Shown piece after piece: positions 9,737-21,084 of a stretch of DNA of 64,000 nt. This DNA comes from Cordilura impudica. Taxonomy: Eukaryota; Arthropoda; Insecta; Diptera; Scathophagidae. Under the pieces are notes generated by a model. It was not told the origin of the DNA. It made no database searches and worked only from the letters and a program-made list of their open reading frames with translations. How positions within the stretch are numbered: the first letter of the stretch is position 1; the number at the start of each line of letters is the position of its first letter. Position numbers and translations under genes: made by a program. The DNA lies in NCBI GenBank assembly GCA_963682025.1, contig OY821518.1, forward strand, positions 221,388,868 through 221,452,867. Direction: 5' to 3'.

Positions 9737-10217
9737 AGTTTTAAATTGAATGACTTTTAAGATTTTCAAATGATCGATGTTAAATTTGCAAAGTTCCTCA
9801 TAAATCTCATCAGTTTTAATGTTAGCGCTTAGCCCTTTTAGAAGATGCGGTATAGTTTTTAGATTTTTGGGGTAAAATTGAAAAATTCAGCTTTGGTTTT
9901 GTCAAGATAAGCTTTAACATGAATGAAATCATCTATCGATGACATAAACAATGCTGTTTTTTTTATTTAGTTCTATAATTTTAAAATTATTAATTTCTAA
10001 ACCTTTTTTGATAAATTCTACTAATTCATTAGGTTCCACATTAAGTATATTAATTGGAGGAATTTTTTTGTTTTTATTTTGGTTCTGATTTATTATATTT
10101 TCGTTATTTACATTTTTTTCCACATACGAAGAACTTGGAGAAGGTATTGTTGTTTCATGTTCATGAACATGTTTTTCAAATTTGTTTAAATATTCTTGGT
10201 TGCAATGTGTATCATTT
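9737..10217 (-). pseudogene. Fragment of LINE ORF1 (Gag-like), paralogue of the 51-kb element
   Basis: Minus-strand translation gives CNQEYLNKFEKHV, then KNKKIPPINILNVEPNEL and FIKKGLEINNFKI, then EIYEELCKF. These match in order the N-terminal half of ORF1 in the full-length LINE at 46.4-51.5 kb. The A-tract before IPP has seven As here and the frame reads through; the 51-kb copy has eight. An internal stop and the missing C-terminus make it a fragment. It starts right after the 3' end of the DINE-1-like element and ends at an abrupt junction to a different LINE piece at about 10217. Confidence 0.8.
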
Positions 10218-10500
10218 TCGATTCTGGGGGATAATAGTTATTTAACGTGGCATTAAAAATAAAAAAAAAATTATTCTTAAAGCTACAAGAGTAGTTTATG
10301 ACTGATCTAAGAGCATTTTATGACTGATCTTATCGATCCCTGGTACTTTTTTTGAGTTTAATTCAAGTATAGTTTTTTCATTCAAGTATAGCTTAATTGG
10401 GTATTTAGTGTCTGCTGTGGTATAACTGGGGGCAACTCTACTGTGGTGCTACACGTATTTGACGTGAGTACATTTCTTAAACAGTTCTACCTTCTCCAAG
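10218..10500 (-). pseudogene. Small Jockey-type reverse transcriptase fragment
   Basis: Minus-strand translation shows KKVPGIDKISHKMLL followed by FIFNATLNNYYPPES, the same block order as the fragment at 3.3 kb and typical of Jockey-type reverse transcriptase upstream of the catalytic motif. It contains stops, and its junction with the ORF1 fragment at 10217 is chimeric. Confidence 0.6.
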
Positions 10501-10864
10501 CTATTAGGATTTAATGTTGAATATTGATCTAGATATTGTTTAAAATTAGCTTTAATTATAATATATAGTTAAATGTTGTAGAGTGTTATTAATGTTTATT
10601 CATATTAGTGCGAGGGAGACGCTTACATTCGCGATTTTGAGTAACCCAATATATGGCCATGGTAACAAACGCATTACCATGAGCTGTTTTTGTTTACTTG
10701 GTTTTTGTTTGTTTGACTTAATTGTCTTAACGTAAACTTCCGGGTATGTACTTTTTGAATATTATTAATGAACGGTTACACTAGGTCGCAACCGTAAAAG
10801 TCTCTTGAGTTTTTTCATCATTGCTATGTTTTGCTGATTTTTGTAATAATTGTTATTTAGTTTT
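10501..10864. other. Intergenic DNA left of the BEL element
   Basis: No gene recognised. The last bases (TTATTTAGTTTTATGAC) are the left flank of the LTR retrotransposon; ATGAC versus AAGAC on the right is a possible mutated 5-bp target duplication. Confidence 0.4.
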
Positions 10865-10869
10865 ATGAC

Positions 10870-11111
10870 TGTTCAGGGGGATGGCGGGGTAGCTTGTAAA
10901 TAAAATATTTCAAGCCTTTAGAAAATAAAAATAAGCGTTAATAATATATTCAAATATATTCACAAATCGCTTTATCAAAAAACGTACCTTTCGGGTGTTC
11001 GGGTGTTTCAACAAGTGAAGTTTCTTATTATTTTCATATTTTCTTCTTAACAATTCATGGCCGTATTTACATAAAAAATTTATCTTAAGCCTAAGGTGCC
11101 CAGCGTAGACA
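10870..11111 (-). repeat. BEL element 3' LTR
   Basis: 242 bp, direct copy of 17919-18160 with two substitutions. On the plus strand it begins TGTTCAGGGGGATGG and ends GCGTAGACA. Confidence 0.95.
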
Positions 11112-11127
11112 TCCCGACCCCCTTGCA
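11112..11127 (-). promoter_or_regulatory. Polypurine tract of BEL element
   Basis: Read on the minus strand, GCAAGGGGGTCGGGA ends exactly at the 3' LTR. This is the expected position for plus-strand DNA priming. Confidence 0.7.
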
Positions 11128-11206
11128 GGAATGCAAAACAAGGAGACACGGGAGCTAGGTGGGCACATATAAAATTCATAAAAAAAAGGGTAAATTTCAA
11201 TTAATA

Positions 11207-11701
11207 TTAAATACGCCCAGAATGGACGTTTATGACGATGGTAGCAGGAGTTCCGGCACAATGACATCTACAGTTGTTGTTGTTATTATTGGTGGTTTTG
11301 CTGTTTGTGTTGTTGCTGCCCCTTTTTCCACGCCTTTGGTTCAACTTGTTGTTGCCTTTGTTTTTATCCGTCTTGTTGTGGTTCCTATGGCCGTCTCTAC
11401 GGTTTTTGGTTGGAAAATGCAGCAGTGTATTATGCTCCGCTCTACATTCCCGGCATCGCTCTCTACACCGGCAGTCTTTCAACAAATGTGAATATCCGAG
11501 GCAGTTTATGCAGCATCGGAACTTCTTTACTACCTGTAATCGCCGATAGGGGTTCATGGGTCTGAATACATCGCATTTGCGTAAGGGGTGATTATTTTTA
11601 CACAGTCTACATTTCCGGGTGTCGACCTTTACCTCCGACAAATTATCGGGTATATCTTTGCGAGGGCGTTCGGCGATGAGACTACCAGGTTGAGAAGGCA
11701 T
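11207..11701 (-). CDS. Extra zinc-knuckle protein (Gag nucleocapsid-like ORF3) in env position of BEL element
   Basis: An intact 164-residue frame lies downstream of pol and upstream of the polypurine tract. It contains three zinc-knuckle-like motifs: C-x2-C-x3-H-x4-C (CRLCKNNHPLRKC, about residues 31-43), C-x2-C-x4-H-x4-C (CINCLGYSHLLKDC, about 64-77) and C-x2-C-x3-H-x4-H (CRECRAEHNTLLH, about 82-94). A basic Asn/Arg/Lys-rich tail follows. The arrangement, including the FRPMNPYRR..VVKKFRC linker, is that of the BEL Gag zinc-knuckle block, yet this element has its own such block between gag and protease. A polypyrimidine-AG stretch sits directly before the ATG, suggesting a spliced subgenomic mRNA. 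The role is unknown; nucleic-acid binding is likely. No membrane segment is seen, so it is not an Env. Confidence 0.75.
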   Translation of the reverse strand: MPSQPGSLIAERPRKDIPDNLSEVKVDTRKCRLCKNNHPLRKCDVFRPMNPYRRLQVVKKFRCCINCLGYSHLLKDCRCRERCRECRAEHNTLLHFPTKNRRDGHRNHNKTDKNKGNNKLNQRRGKRGSNNTNSKTTNNNNNNCRCHCAGTPATIVINVHSGRI

Positions 11702-11740
11702 CTATCAAAAAAAACAAAACAAACGAAGAAAAACAAAAAA
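11702..11740 (-). promoter_or_regulatory. Splice-acceptor-like tract before ORF3
   Basis: On the minus strand the 39 bases between the pol stop and the ORF3 ATG are almost pure pyrimidine with scattered G (TTTGTTTTGTTTTTTTTGATAG) and end in AG immediately before ATG. This is the usual layout of a 3' splice site. Confidence 0.5.
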
Positions 11741-13105
11741 TTAGTTATGTTCGGGATTAGGAAGCAGTACGAGCTTAACAATTGGTCTCTTAAGAATTCC
11801 ATTGGAAGTTCTTACGTCAACCACCCGTACTTTTGAATCGGGACCAAAATAGACTTTGTCAACCCGACCAAGCTTCCATTCATGTGGGAGTAAATTATCT
11901 TGTCGGATAACGACTAAGTCTCCAACAGCATAGTTCCGTTCCTGAATCTTCCACTTGTTTCGTTTGTGGAGTTGGACCAAATATTCGTGTTTCCAACGAC
12001 GTGCGAAAAAATGGTGCAGTACATTTAGCTTCTGCCATCACTTCACATAGCTTAGTGACACATTCGACAAATCAGGCTCAGGGGGAGAAAGAATCGCACT
12101 ACCAGTAAGAAAATGACCGGGGGTGAGAGGATTCAGGTCAGATTGGTTGTTTGTCATTGGACTTAGGGGTCTAGAGTTTAAACAAGCCTCTATTCTAGCC
12201 AACATAGTGACAAACTCCGCAAATGTAAATTTCTGAGCGTGGGATACCTTTTTCAAATGAGCTTTAAAACTCTTAACACCAGCTTCCCAGAGGCCCCCCA
12301 TGTGTGGTGCACCAGGGGGAATAAAATGCCATTCCAACTGTTGAAATACATTTTTCGAAACGAGTTGCTTCTTTACATCGAGAAGAAACTGATGCTGGTC
12401 CCTCTTTAAAACATTCGCTGCTCCTCCAAATGAGGTTCCATTATCCGAGTAAATATCCGAGGGACAGCCACGACGTGAAATAAAACGGGTAAAAGCAGCG
12501 AGAAAACAGTCAGTAGATATATCACTTGTAGCCTCAAGATGAATAGCCTTAGTAGCAAAAGAGACAAGTACCAAAATATTTCCCTTTTACATTCTGCAAC
12601 CACGGCCAGCGTATGAGTTAATATCAAATGGGCCAGTATAATCTAATCCAGTGTGAGCAAATGGGCGAGAGAGGGTTGTTCTCTCGGGCGGCAGAGCTGC
12701 CATAATCTGCCGACTCTGCTTTTTCCTATATAATACACATTTATGACAATGGCGAATGACGTACCTTACACGTTCTGTTAATCTAGGGACCCAAAACTCG
12801 TGTCGCATAAGACGAGTCATCAACGAGTTTTCTCCATGAACAGAGTATTCATGAATATATTCGAGATACAAAAGAGTAAAGTAACCTGAGTAGGGCAACA
12901 ACTTTGGACATCTCTCCTCAAAGGTGAAAGATGGAGACTGCGAGAGTCTGCCATTCATACGCATGAAACCGTTTGAGTCCAAAAACGGGTTAAGTGCTAA
13001 CAAACAACTAGATCGAGATAATTGAGCTCCTGAAACCAAAATAGAATATTCGGGAAAATGAGATCTCTGACACACAACAATCAGACGACCTTTAATAAAA
13101 TTGGG
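11741..13105 (-). pseudogene. BEL pol: integrase and C-terminal domain
   Basis: Encodes an integrase zinc domain (YIHEYSVHG..RHCHKCV, HHCC type, about 12870-12720) and the catalytic core with LDYTGPFD (first Asp), YSDNGTSFGG (second Asp) and GGLWEAGVKS (Glu). The C-terminal DUF5641-like domain (WKLGRVDKVYFGPDSKVRVV..RPIVKLVLLP) ends at 11741. The frame is constant throughout but is interrupted by TAA at 12587-12589, inside the core between its first and second Asp, and TGA at 12038-12040. All catalytic residues are retained. The normal role is insertion of the cDNA into the host chromosome. Confidence 0.9.
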
Positions 13106-13108
13106 TTA

Positions 13109-14051
13109 ATCTCTACTTAATTCAAGAGACAAATCAGGATGAGTAGACTTATATTTAGGGTGAATACATCGAAAGAAACGGAAAACATGAGCTAATACTC
13201 GCAGAGCACGAGGTAAGTTCGAGAAGCGTTTCAGTATTATTTCTGAAATCGGGGAACCAGTTTCCGCTTCCACGTGCACGTGGTGAGTAACAAGTCTGAT
13301 AGATTTCTTGGGCCATTCGGATTGTGGACGACTTAGCCATCGAGCGCCATTCCACCAAATGTCACATCCAACGAGATCGCGAGCTGACATTCCACGGGTT
13401 GCCAAATCAGCTGGATTGTCTCGTTAATCAACGTCATTCCAGTTATCAATGCCAACTTTGTCCGAAATTAACGAAACTCGATTTTCAACAAAAGTAGGCC
13501 AATCATAGGGGGGTTTTTGAAGCCATGACAGAACAATAGTAGAATCTGTCCAGCAAAAAACTTTCGACACGACTAAATTCAACTCAGATCGGAGTGAGTT
13601 TACCATTTTTGCCAGCAATGTTGCACCGCACAGTTCTAGCCGTGGTAAAGATATTACTTTGATTGGCGCTACCTTTGTTTTTGTAGCGAGCAAATGTGTA
13701 ACAAACACACCATCAGGGGGTTCGGACCCTACTATACAAAGAGGCTGCATATGCTTTCTCAGATGCATCACAAAATGCATGAAGTTGAACTTCACACTGG
13801 GGGTTATAGTCAACCCAACGGGGGATATTAATCCGTTCGATGTTAGGATAATCATCGACAAATGCAAGCCAACTCTTCAAGGTCATAGGTTTCAAACATT
13901 CGTACCATTCAGTTTTGTCTTTCCAAATTTGTTGCATAACAATCTTTGCAACAACAATTTTAGGTGCTAACCACCCAGCGGGGTCAAATAGTTTAGCTAT
14001 TTGAGATAAGACAGCACGTTTGGTGACGGCAGAACAATCGGGGGTTGGTGG
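13109..14051 (-). pseudogene. BEL pol: RNase H / A17 region
   Basis: Follows the reverse transcriptase directly. LFDPAGWLAPKIV is a BEL/Pao signature, and the RNase H-like residues [20 protein letters not shown] and [11 protein letters not shown] are present in order. A frameshift lies at about 13720-13780, between CDAS and LPRLEL. An in-frame TAA lies at 13424-13426, after WNDVD and before RDNPADLATRG. The next stop, 13106-13108, separates this part from the integrase. Confidence 0.85.
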
Positions 14052-15080
14052 CTAGAAAAAGAATGAATCATTCCCAGCATTCCAACGTAAACCTAGAGTT
14101 TTAGTAGTAGAGGCCTCAGACAACTTTAGAAATTCAGAGCCCAAGAGATGTTCAGGGGGTAAATTTGCGATTAAACTCTGATTATTTGTGGTCCACTTAC
14201 GAAGTGAAAACTCGGCAGAATTCAAAACATGAATCAATTCATTGCGATTGCGAAGAGCTTCTTCTATTGTATGTGAGTCCGCAAGAACATCGTCAACATA
14301 CATTTGATTTAACAAAATATCAGAAGCTGCTGGGTAACGAGAATTACAATCTTCTGCTAACATATTCAAAGTTCTTATGGCCAAATATGGGGCACAGTTC
14401 ACACCAAAGGTAACTGTGTTCAATTCAAAATCTTCAACTGCACTATTGGGGTTTCGACGGAATAAAATTCGTTGAAAGGAGGCCTGATCAGGGTTGATCA
14501 AAATCTGTCTATACATTTTTTCGATGTCGGCGTTGAACACATATCGGAAAAATCGCCAACGTAAAACTAAAACAGTCAAATCCGATTGTAGAACGGGCCC
14601 AGTATGCAAAATATTATTTAAACTTACTCCATTGGAATAGGGATTTGAGGCATTAAAGACCACACGAAGTTTTGTGGTAGCACTATCAGGTTTAAAAACC
14701 GCGTGATGAGGCAAATAGTAAGTTAAATTTGGGGAAGATGATTTATCTGAACTAACTTTGATCATATGATTCAAGAGGGAACATTCTTCAATTACTTTAT
14801 CATACTGATCTTTAACTTCGTGGTTTTTTTGCAAACGAGACTCATTTCGATAAAATTGGGAAAGCGCTATATTTCGGGATAAACCAAGCTGAATATTTTC
14901 AGGAAATTCCCGTTTAAAAGGGAGTGAAACAACATGACGACCCTCGCGATTACGATAAGTTGTATTTCGGTAAAGATTCTCACAATATTTATCATCATCC
15001 GACAATTGATGTGATTTTGGTATTTCCTCAAGTTCCCAGAATCGAGCCATTTGAGCATTCAAATCTATGTGATTATAGAA
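14052..15080 (-). pseudogene. BEL pol: reverse transcriptase
   Basis: The frame is open from just after the TAA at 15081-15083 down to the TAG at 14052-14054. Recognisable blocks are YYLPHHAVFKPDS, TKLRVVFNAS, VFNADIEKMYRQI with the first catalytic Asp, FGVNCAPYLA and the YVDDV active site at about 14300. All are typical of BEL/Pao. It is in the same frame as gag and protease, so the stops at both ends look like point mutations within a single original gag-pol frame. Confidence 0.92.
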
Positions 15081-15926
15081 TTAAACCACTGAATTTAAAG
15101 TTTGAGGGTGGGAATTTGCAATCTTTCCGGTAACAATCCAACCGAAAACTGATTTTTGAGCTATAAGATCACCACTGGAATGTTTTTGAACATCAGTGAG
15201 CATAATCTTAGAATATATATTGGCACCTAACAATAAGTCCATATGCGTACATTTCAGATCTGATAATAATATTTCGGGTAAATTTGAATCCAAAAACGTA
15301 GAAAGGGAATATGTGGGTAAACGACCGGTTAACTTTTCGACAACATAAGCTTCCAATTTCAAATTAAAGTTTGGATCTACAGAAGAGCAAAGAGAAATTA
15401 CACAAACTTTTGTGGAATTTGCCGCCACAGCATCGTTCAAACCTACTATCTCTGTCGCAGGAGCGGCATATGTTGGTAGTGACAGTTTTCTCTGAAGTTT
15501 CCGGGAAATAAACGTGGCCTGTGACGCAGGATCGATCAAAGCTTTTGCTGAAAACCTTATATCATCACTACAAACATCGACAACTGTAGTACCTAACAAA
15601 ACGGTAGAACAGGGGGTGGACTGTATACGAGTAGCAAAGTTTTGTAAAGATCGAACAGCAGTCGACGTTGATAATATTTCATCATCAACTGTAAACGGTG
15701 GGTTATTAGCGGAACTGTTTACGACAGGGGGTTGAGAGTTTCCAGTAGGTGAAAAAATTTCGTTTATACTTCGATTCACTCGAGATGAAGTTTCCGACCG
15801 ATGTAATAGCGAATGATGTTTTTGTTTAAAAGTATAACAAACATTAGAACTTTGACATCTTCTAAATTCATGGGACGTAGCCAAACAATTCGTGCAGCAC
15901 TTATGTCGTCTTACAATTTCAATACG
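15081..15926 (-). pseudogene. BEL pol: second zinc knuckle and aspartic protease
   Basis: Begins after the TAG at 15927-15929 with a C-x2-C-x4-H-x4-C knuckle (CTNCLATSHEFRRC) and a partial HHSLLH motif, where a neighbouring Cys appears replaced. A retropepsin-type domain follows (DUF1758-like) with ALIDPASQATFIS as the likely active site, DPA in place of the usual DSG/DTG, and LLLGANIYSKI downstream. Same reading frame as gag. Confidence 0.85.
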
Positions 15927-15929
15927 CTA

Positions 15930-17113
<1,184 letters not shown>

Positions 17114-17918
17114 ACTGATATAGTAAATTTTCAAAAATTTTTCAAAAAATTGAACGAGTAAGAATCAAATCGATATAGAGGATGATGAAATTAAAAAAAA
17201 GGGTTAAAATAGCACAAAATTCCATCAGGCCGAATTGATTCTAAATATCGAAATGAGATACAATCAAATATCAACAAGTATATTTAAATTGAAACATATA
17301 TAAATTTAAATCAAAACAAAAAACACCTTTTTTTTACAAGTAATGCAAGAATAAATAATTGCTGTGGATGAAAAATATAAAAAAAACTCATTATATATAC
17401 AAAATAAGAGCTCACTTAAAAAAAAAAACAACTAAAACTTGTTTATTTAATTTTAATTTACAAATTAAAATTAGTTCCCAAATAAATGAGCGCAATAAAT
17501 ACCAAAATGTGGGGATTTATAAATTCGCGTTGCCAATAAACAACTTTGTTGGTACGGGGTTGACAACTTGACACTTAATGTTTAGTTTAGCTTAGTAAGT
17601 AATAAGCCAACAACAACCACACAGCAATAACCAAATGTATGTATGTACGTTTGTATACTGTGTTCAATGGTATTTTATTTTTGTTTCACTTTATTTATTC
17701 TTGCACACTTTAATCACTTTATAACTCATCAACATACTTTGTAAAACACAGGGAATTTCTTTTCTGACGAAATAAAAACGCAAGGGGGTATTTATTCTGC
17801 GGGTTGCTTTAATAATAATCCAAAAATTATCCAATATGGTGGTAACCAATAAAGCGATCTACAACGAAAAATGCCTTTTGAAATATTTTATTTACGATCC
17901 GGTTCGAAAGGATCAAAA
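17114..17918 (-). other. BEL element leader between 5' LTR and gag
   Basis: About 800 bp, AT-rich, with no conserved frame. Immediately next to the LTR is the palindrome GATCC..GGATC around GGTTCGAAA, which resembles a tRNA T-arm and may be related to primer binding. I could not identify a normal primer-binding site. Confidence 0.5.
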
Positions 17919-18160
17919 TGTTCAGGGGGATGGCGGGGTAGCTTGTAAATAAAATATTTCAAGCATTTAGAAAATAAAAATAAGCGTTAATAATATATTC
18001 AAATATATTCACAAATCGCTTTATCAAAAAACGTACCTTTCGGGTGTTCGGGTGTTTCAACAAGTGAAGTTTCTTATTATTTTCATATTTTCTTCTTAAC
18101 AATTCATGGCCGTATTTACATAAAAAATTTATCTTAAGCCTAAGGTGACCAGCGTAGACA
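17919..18160 (-). repeat. BEL element 5' LTR
   Basis: 242 bp; differs from the other LTR only at CAAGC(A/C)TTTAG and GGTG(A/C)CCAG. Confidence 0.95.
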
Positions 18161-18244
18161 AAGACTAATATTGTTATTATTGTTATTGTTGTTTATTTAG
18201 TTTTAAGACTAATATTACACTATGTCATAAAATAAAAAAAATTG

Positions 18245-19273
18245 TATGCACTTTTGAAGACACCTAGTGTAGGTTGTAGGCCTTGTTGAGTAGATCATTT
18301 GTCCATTTTTAGAATTCTGAATACACCCTCAAAATCTGAAGTTATGTCCAAAAAACGTTTTTTTAGGACTTTATGGACTTAAATATTTTTAACTTTTTCA
18401 GTTGTAGGTCGATCTTTAATTTTTAAACGGTTTTGGAAAGGTGACTAACTAAGCTTTCCAAATGTATATATATATATGTTTATACTTTTAACAAACCCAT
18501 GTGGAAATAATACCCCAAATATTTAAAATTTCCAGTTTTTTGGTGAGCTTTTTCAACTTTGGCGCCTTTTTTTTCCTAGACATTGTTTGGGAACATATGT
18601 TTCTATTATTTTTATTTGAAATCGCATTTAGTAATGAGTAAATTGACACCTTGTTTTTTAAAATTGGTTAATAATTGTTAATGTAACAATATTTTTATTT
18701 AATTATACAGATATAATTTTGTATATAATTTGCTATGTATATAAACAGTTTTATATGCAAACATTTTTACAGTTATTTTTTACACTTGAATAATCCTATA
18801 TATGGTTTAGTCTCTTTTATTAAAAAATAATAAATCTTTATCAATAAGCATTTGATTTAAAAAAAACAAGGTGTCAATTTACTCATTACTAAATGTGCTA
18901 TCAAATAAAAATAATAAAAACATATGTTCCCAAACAAAGTCTAGGAAAAAAAAGGCGCCTAAGTTGAAAAAGCTCACCAAAAAACTGGAAATTTGAAATA
19001 TTTGGGGTATTATTTCCACATGGGTTTGTTAAAACTATAAATATATATATATATATTTGGATAGCTTAGTTAGTCATCTTTCCAAAACCGTTTCAAAATT
19101 CAAAATCGACCCACAACTGAAAAAATAAAAAATATTTAAGTCCATAAAGTCCTAAAAAAACGTTTTTTGGACATAACTTCAGATTTTGAGGGTGTATTCA
19201 AAATTTTAAAAATTGACAAATGATCTACTCAACAAGGCCCACAACCTACACTAGGTCTCTTCAAAAGTGCATA
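18245..19273. mobile_element. Foldback element with ~418-bp inverted arms
   Basis: The left arm (18245-18662, beginning TATGCACTTTTGAAGA) recurs inverted at about 18857-19273 with high identity, separated by about 195 bp of AT-rich spacer. TTG on both sides may be a 3-bp duplication. No coding frame is found. Transcripts of this DNA would fold into a hairpin. Confidence 0.88.
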
Positions 19274-19374
19274 TTGACTGTAACACCGTGTTATTATTGT
19301 TGTTGTTGTTATTTTTATTTTAGTTTTAAAACTTATATAAATAAAGTGTGTGAAACTAGGGCAGTGGCAGACGA

Positions 19375-19630
19375 GATCGCACTGATCTAGTTTTAACTAG
19401 ATGGACCGAAGAACTGGATCGTCTCGATTATGAACTGGATAGACCATACTTTGAGGAAACACCCAAACGACATCACAAGGCAAGCCGTTGAGTGGAATCC
19501 ACAGGGCAGCCTTAGAAGGGATCGTCTCGCGCACACTTGGAGAAGACAGCTCGAAAAGGACATTGAGAAAAGCGGAAAGAGCTGGAGAGAAATTAAAAGT
19601 TTATCATCAAACAGAACACGATATGTATAT
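19375..19630 (+). pseudogene. RTE-type LINE 3' fragment
   Basis: The plus-strand frame WIDHTLRKHPNDITRQA..EWNPQGSLRRDR..HTWRRQLEKDIEKSGKSWREIK is the conserved C-terminus of RTE-clade LINE polyproteins. The frame begins at the fragment's edge, so the element is 5' truncated, as LINEs often are. An AT microsatellite follows at 19622-19660, a common RTE tail type. Confidence 0.85.
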
Positions 19631-19660
19631 ATATATATAATATATTATATATATATAGGA

Positions 19661-20523
19661 TATGTTAAAAAAAATAGGGTCAAAACACTTACTCATTATT
19701 GCTCTTTTGACTTTTAGAAGCTTGCCATAATGAGTCAGTTCTTGGTGTGTTTTCAAGGAAACTGTTTGGTTTCACTGAGTTTTCGTAGTGTCCTTGTACA
19801 TTCTTTTAAAATGGCTCTTAATTGTGGGGATATATATGTCTATTGCTAACTTGCATTTATACTTAGGGTTATTCAACAACAACGAAGAATTTAAGCATAT
19901 ATACCTGTAGTGTTTTATAATGGATGAACGTACTTGATGTCTTAAATCGGACGAGCATTAAAGTTCTTAATACTTCCAATTGAAAGTAAAAATTAAAAAG
20001 CCAACTAATGGTTAATAAGAATGTTATTATAAATTTAAATCGCACAAACTATTAGACTTTGAACAAACTATTACACTTTAATTAAGCGAATATGCCGCAA
20101 AAGTTTATCTCACATAGACATTATGAATTAAAAAAAAATTCTTAAAAATTTTTAAAATATTGAAATTGATATATCATTTATTTCAATTATTTTAAAACGA
20201 TTAAAAGCCCACATCTATAAATATATTCAAACCTATTACTCATAAACTAATAGGAAATTGTTGCATTTGCTTTCCTAGTTATCGAAAAATTGTAATATAC
20301 CCAAATTTTTTTCACAAATATATTGCAGAAATTACGCATGTATATCGAAATGAAATCACTTCATTTCCTCATACCAAAAACTACATGTCAACCGTAGACT
20401 ATCTTTTGAGATTTTGAAACATAATATACACACATTACAACAAAACAACTCTATTATGGTATTATATGTTTTGTATTATGGGAAGACTGTTTGTGGAATT
20501 TATCAGATGTACAAATAAGTTCT
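19661..20523. other. AT-rich DNA between LINE tail and Transib-like copy B
   Basis: No gene or repeat recognised. Confidence 0.4.
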
Positions 20524-20528
20524 CGCCG

Positions 20529-20563
20529 CACAGTGGCTGAAAATCGTTTTTCATTGGCCAAAA
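20529..20563 (+). repeat. Transib-like copy B, left terminal inverted repeat
   Basis: Heptamer CACAGTG, 20 bases, then GGCCAAAA. Preceded by CGCCG. Confidence 0.88.
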
Positions 20564-21084
20564 TTCTGTAACTTTTGAACCGATCAAAATATTTAAGTAA
20601 TTTTTTTTAGTGGATAGATATTTAGTTCAGCTTGGCTCAGTTTTAATTACATTAAAATTGATTAAGGACTTTTTAAGGAATTCTAGGTCAAATTTGAACT
20701 TCTGATTTTTTTAACTTTTAGAGTGAAATATGTGTTTATTTTCATATTTATTAAAAAATTTAATATTTGGTTTTTAATAATAATTATAAACATTTTTTGT
20801 AATAATGGGATTTTTTTAATGTTACACTCAAAAAAAATTTTACACTCAAAAATAATAGTAAAATCAACTGGAGATTTTGCTATTATTACTGAAAATTAAA
20901 AATTTTTTGTTGTCAAATTTGCAGATTTGTATACGCTCAAATAATATTTACACTTAAAAAAAACGATAATTATATTATCTAAAAATCTTGATATTACTAC
21001 AGAAAAATTTATTACTTTTGGCTGTCAAATTTGATAATTTTAAAAAACAATTTAAAAATAAAAACTGCAATAGATTTTAATTGC

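Noticed and set aside
11159..11565. Three plus-strand frames (110, 91 and 86 codons) opposite ORF3.
   Set aside because: Cys/Leu/Val-rich antisense shadows of the basic zinc-knuckle gene.
17880..17920. A GGTTCGAAA loop in a GATCC/GGATC stem resembling a tRNA T-arm.
   Set aside because: No acceptor, D or anticodon arms, so not a tRNA gene. At most a relic linked to the BEL primer site.
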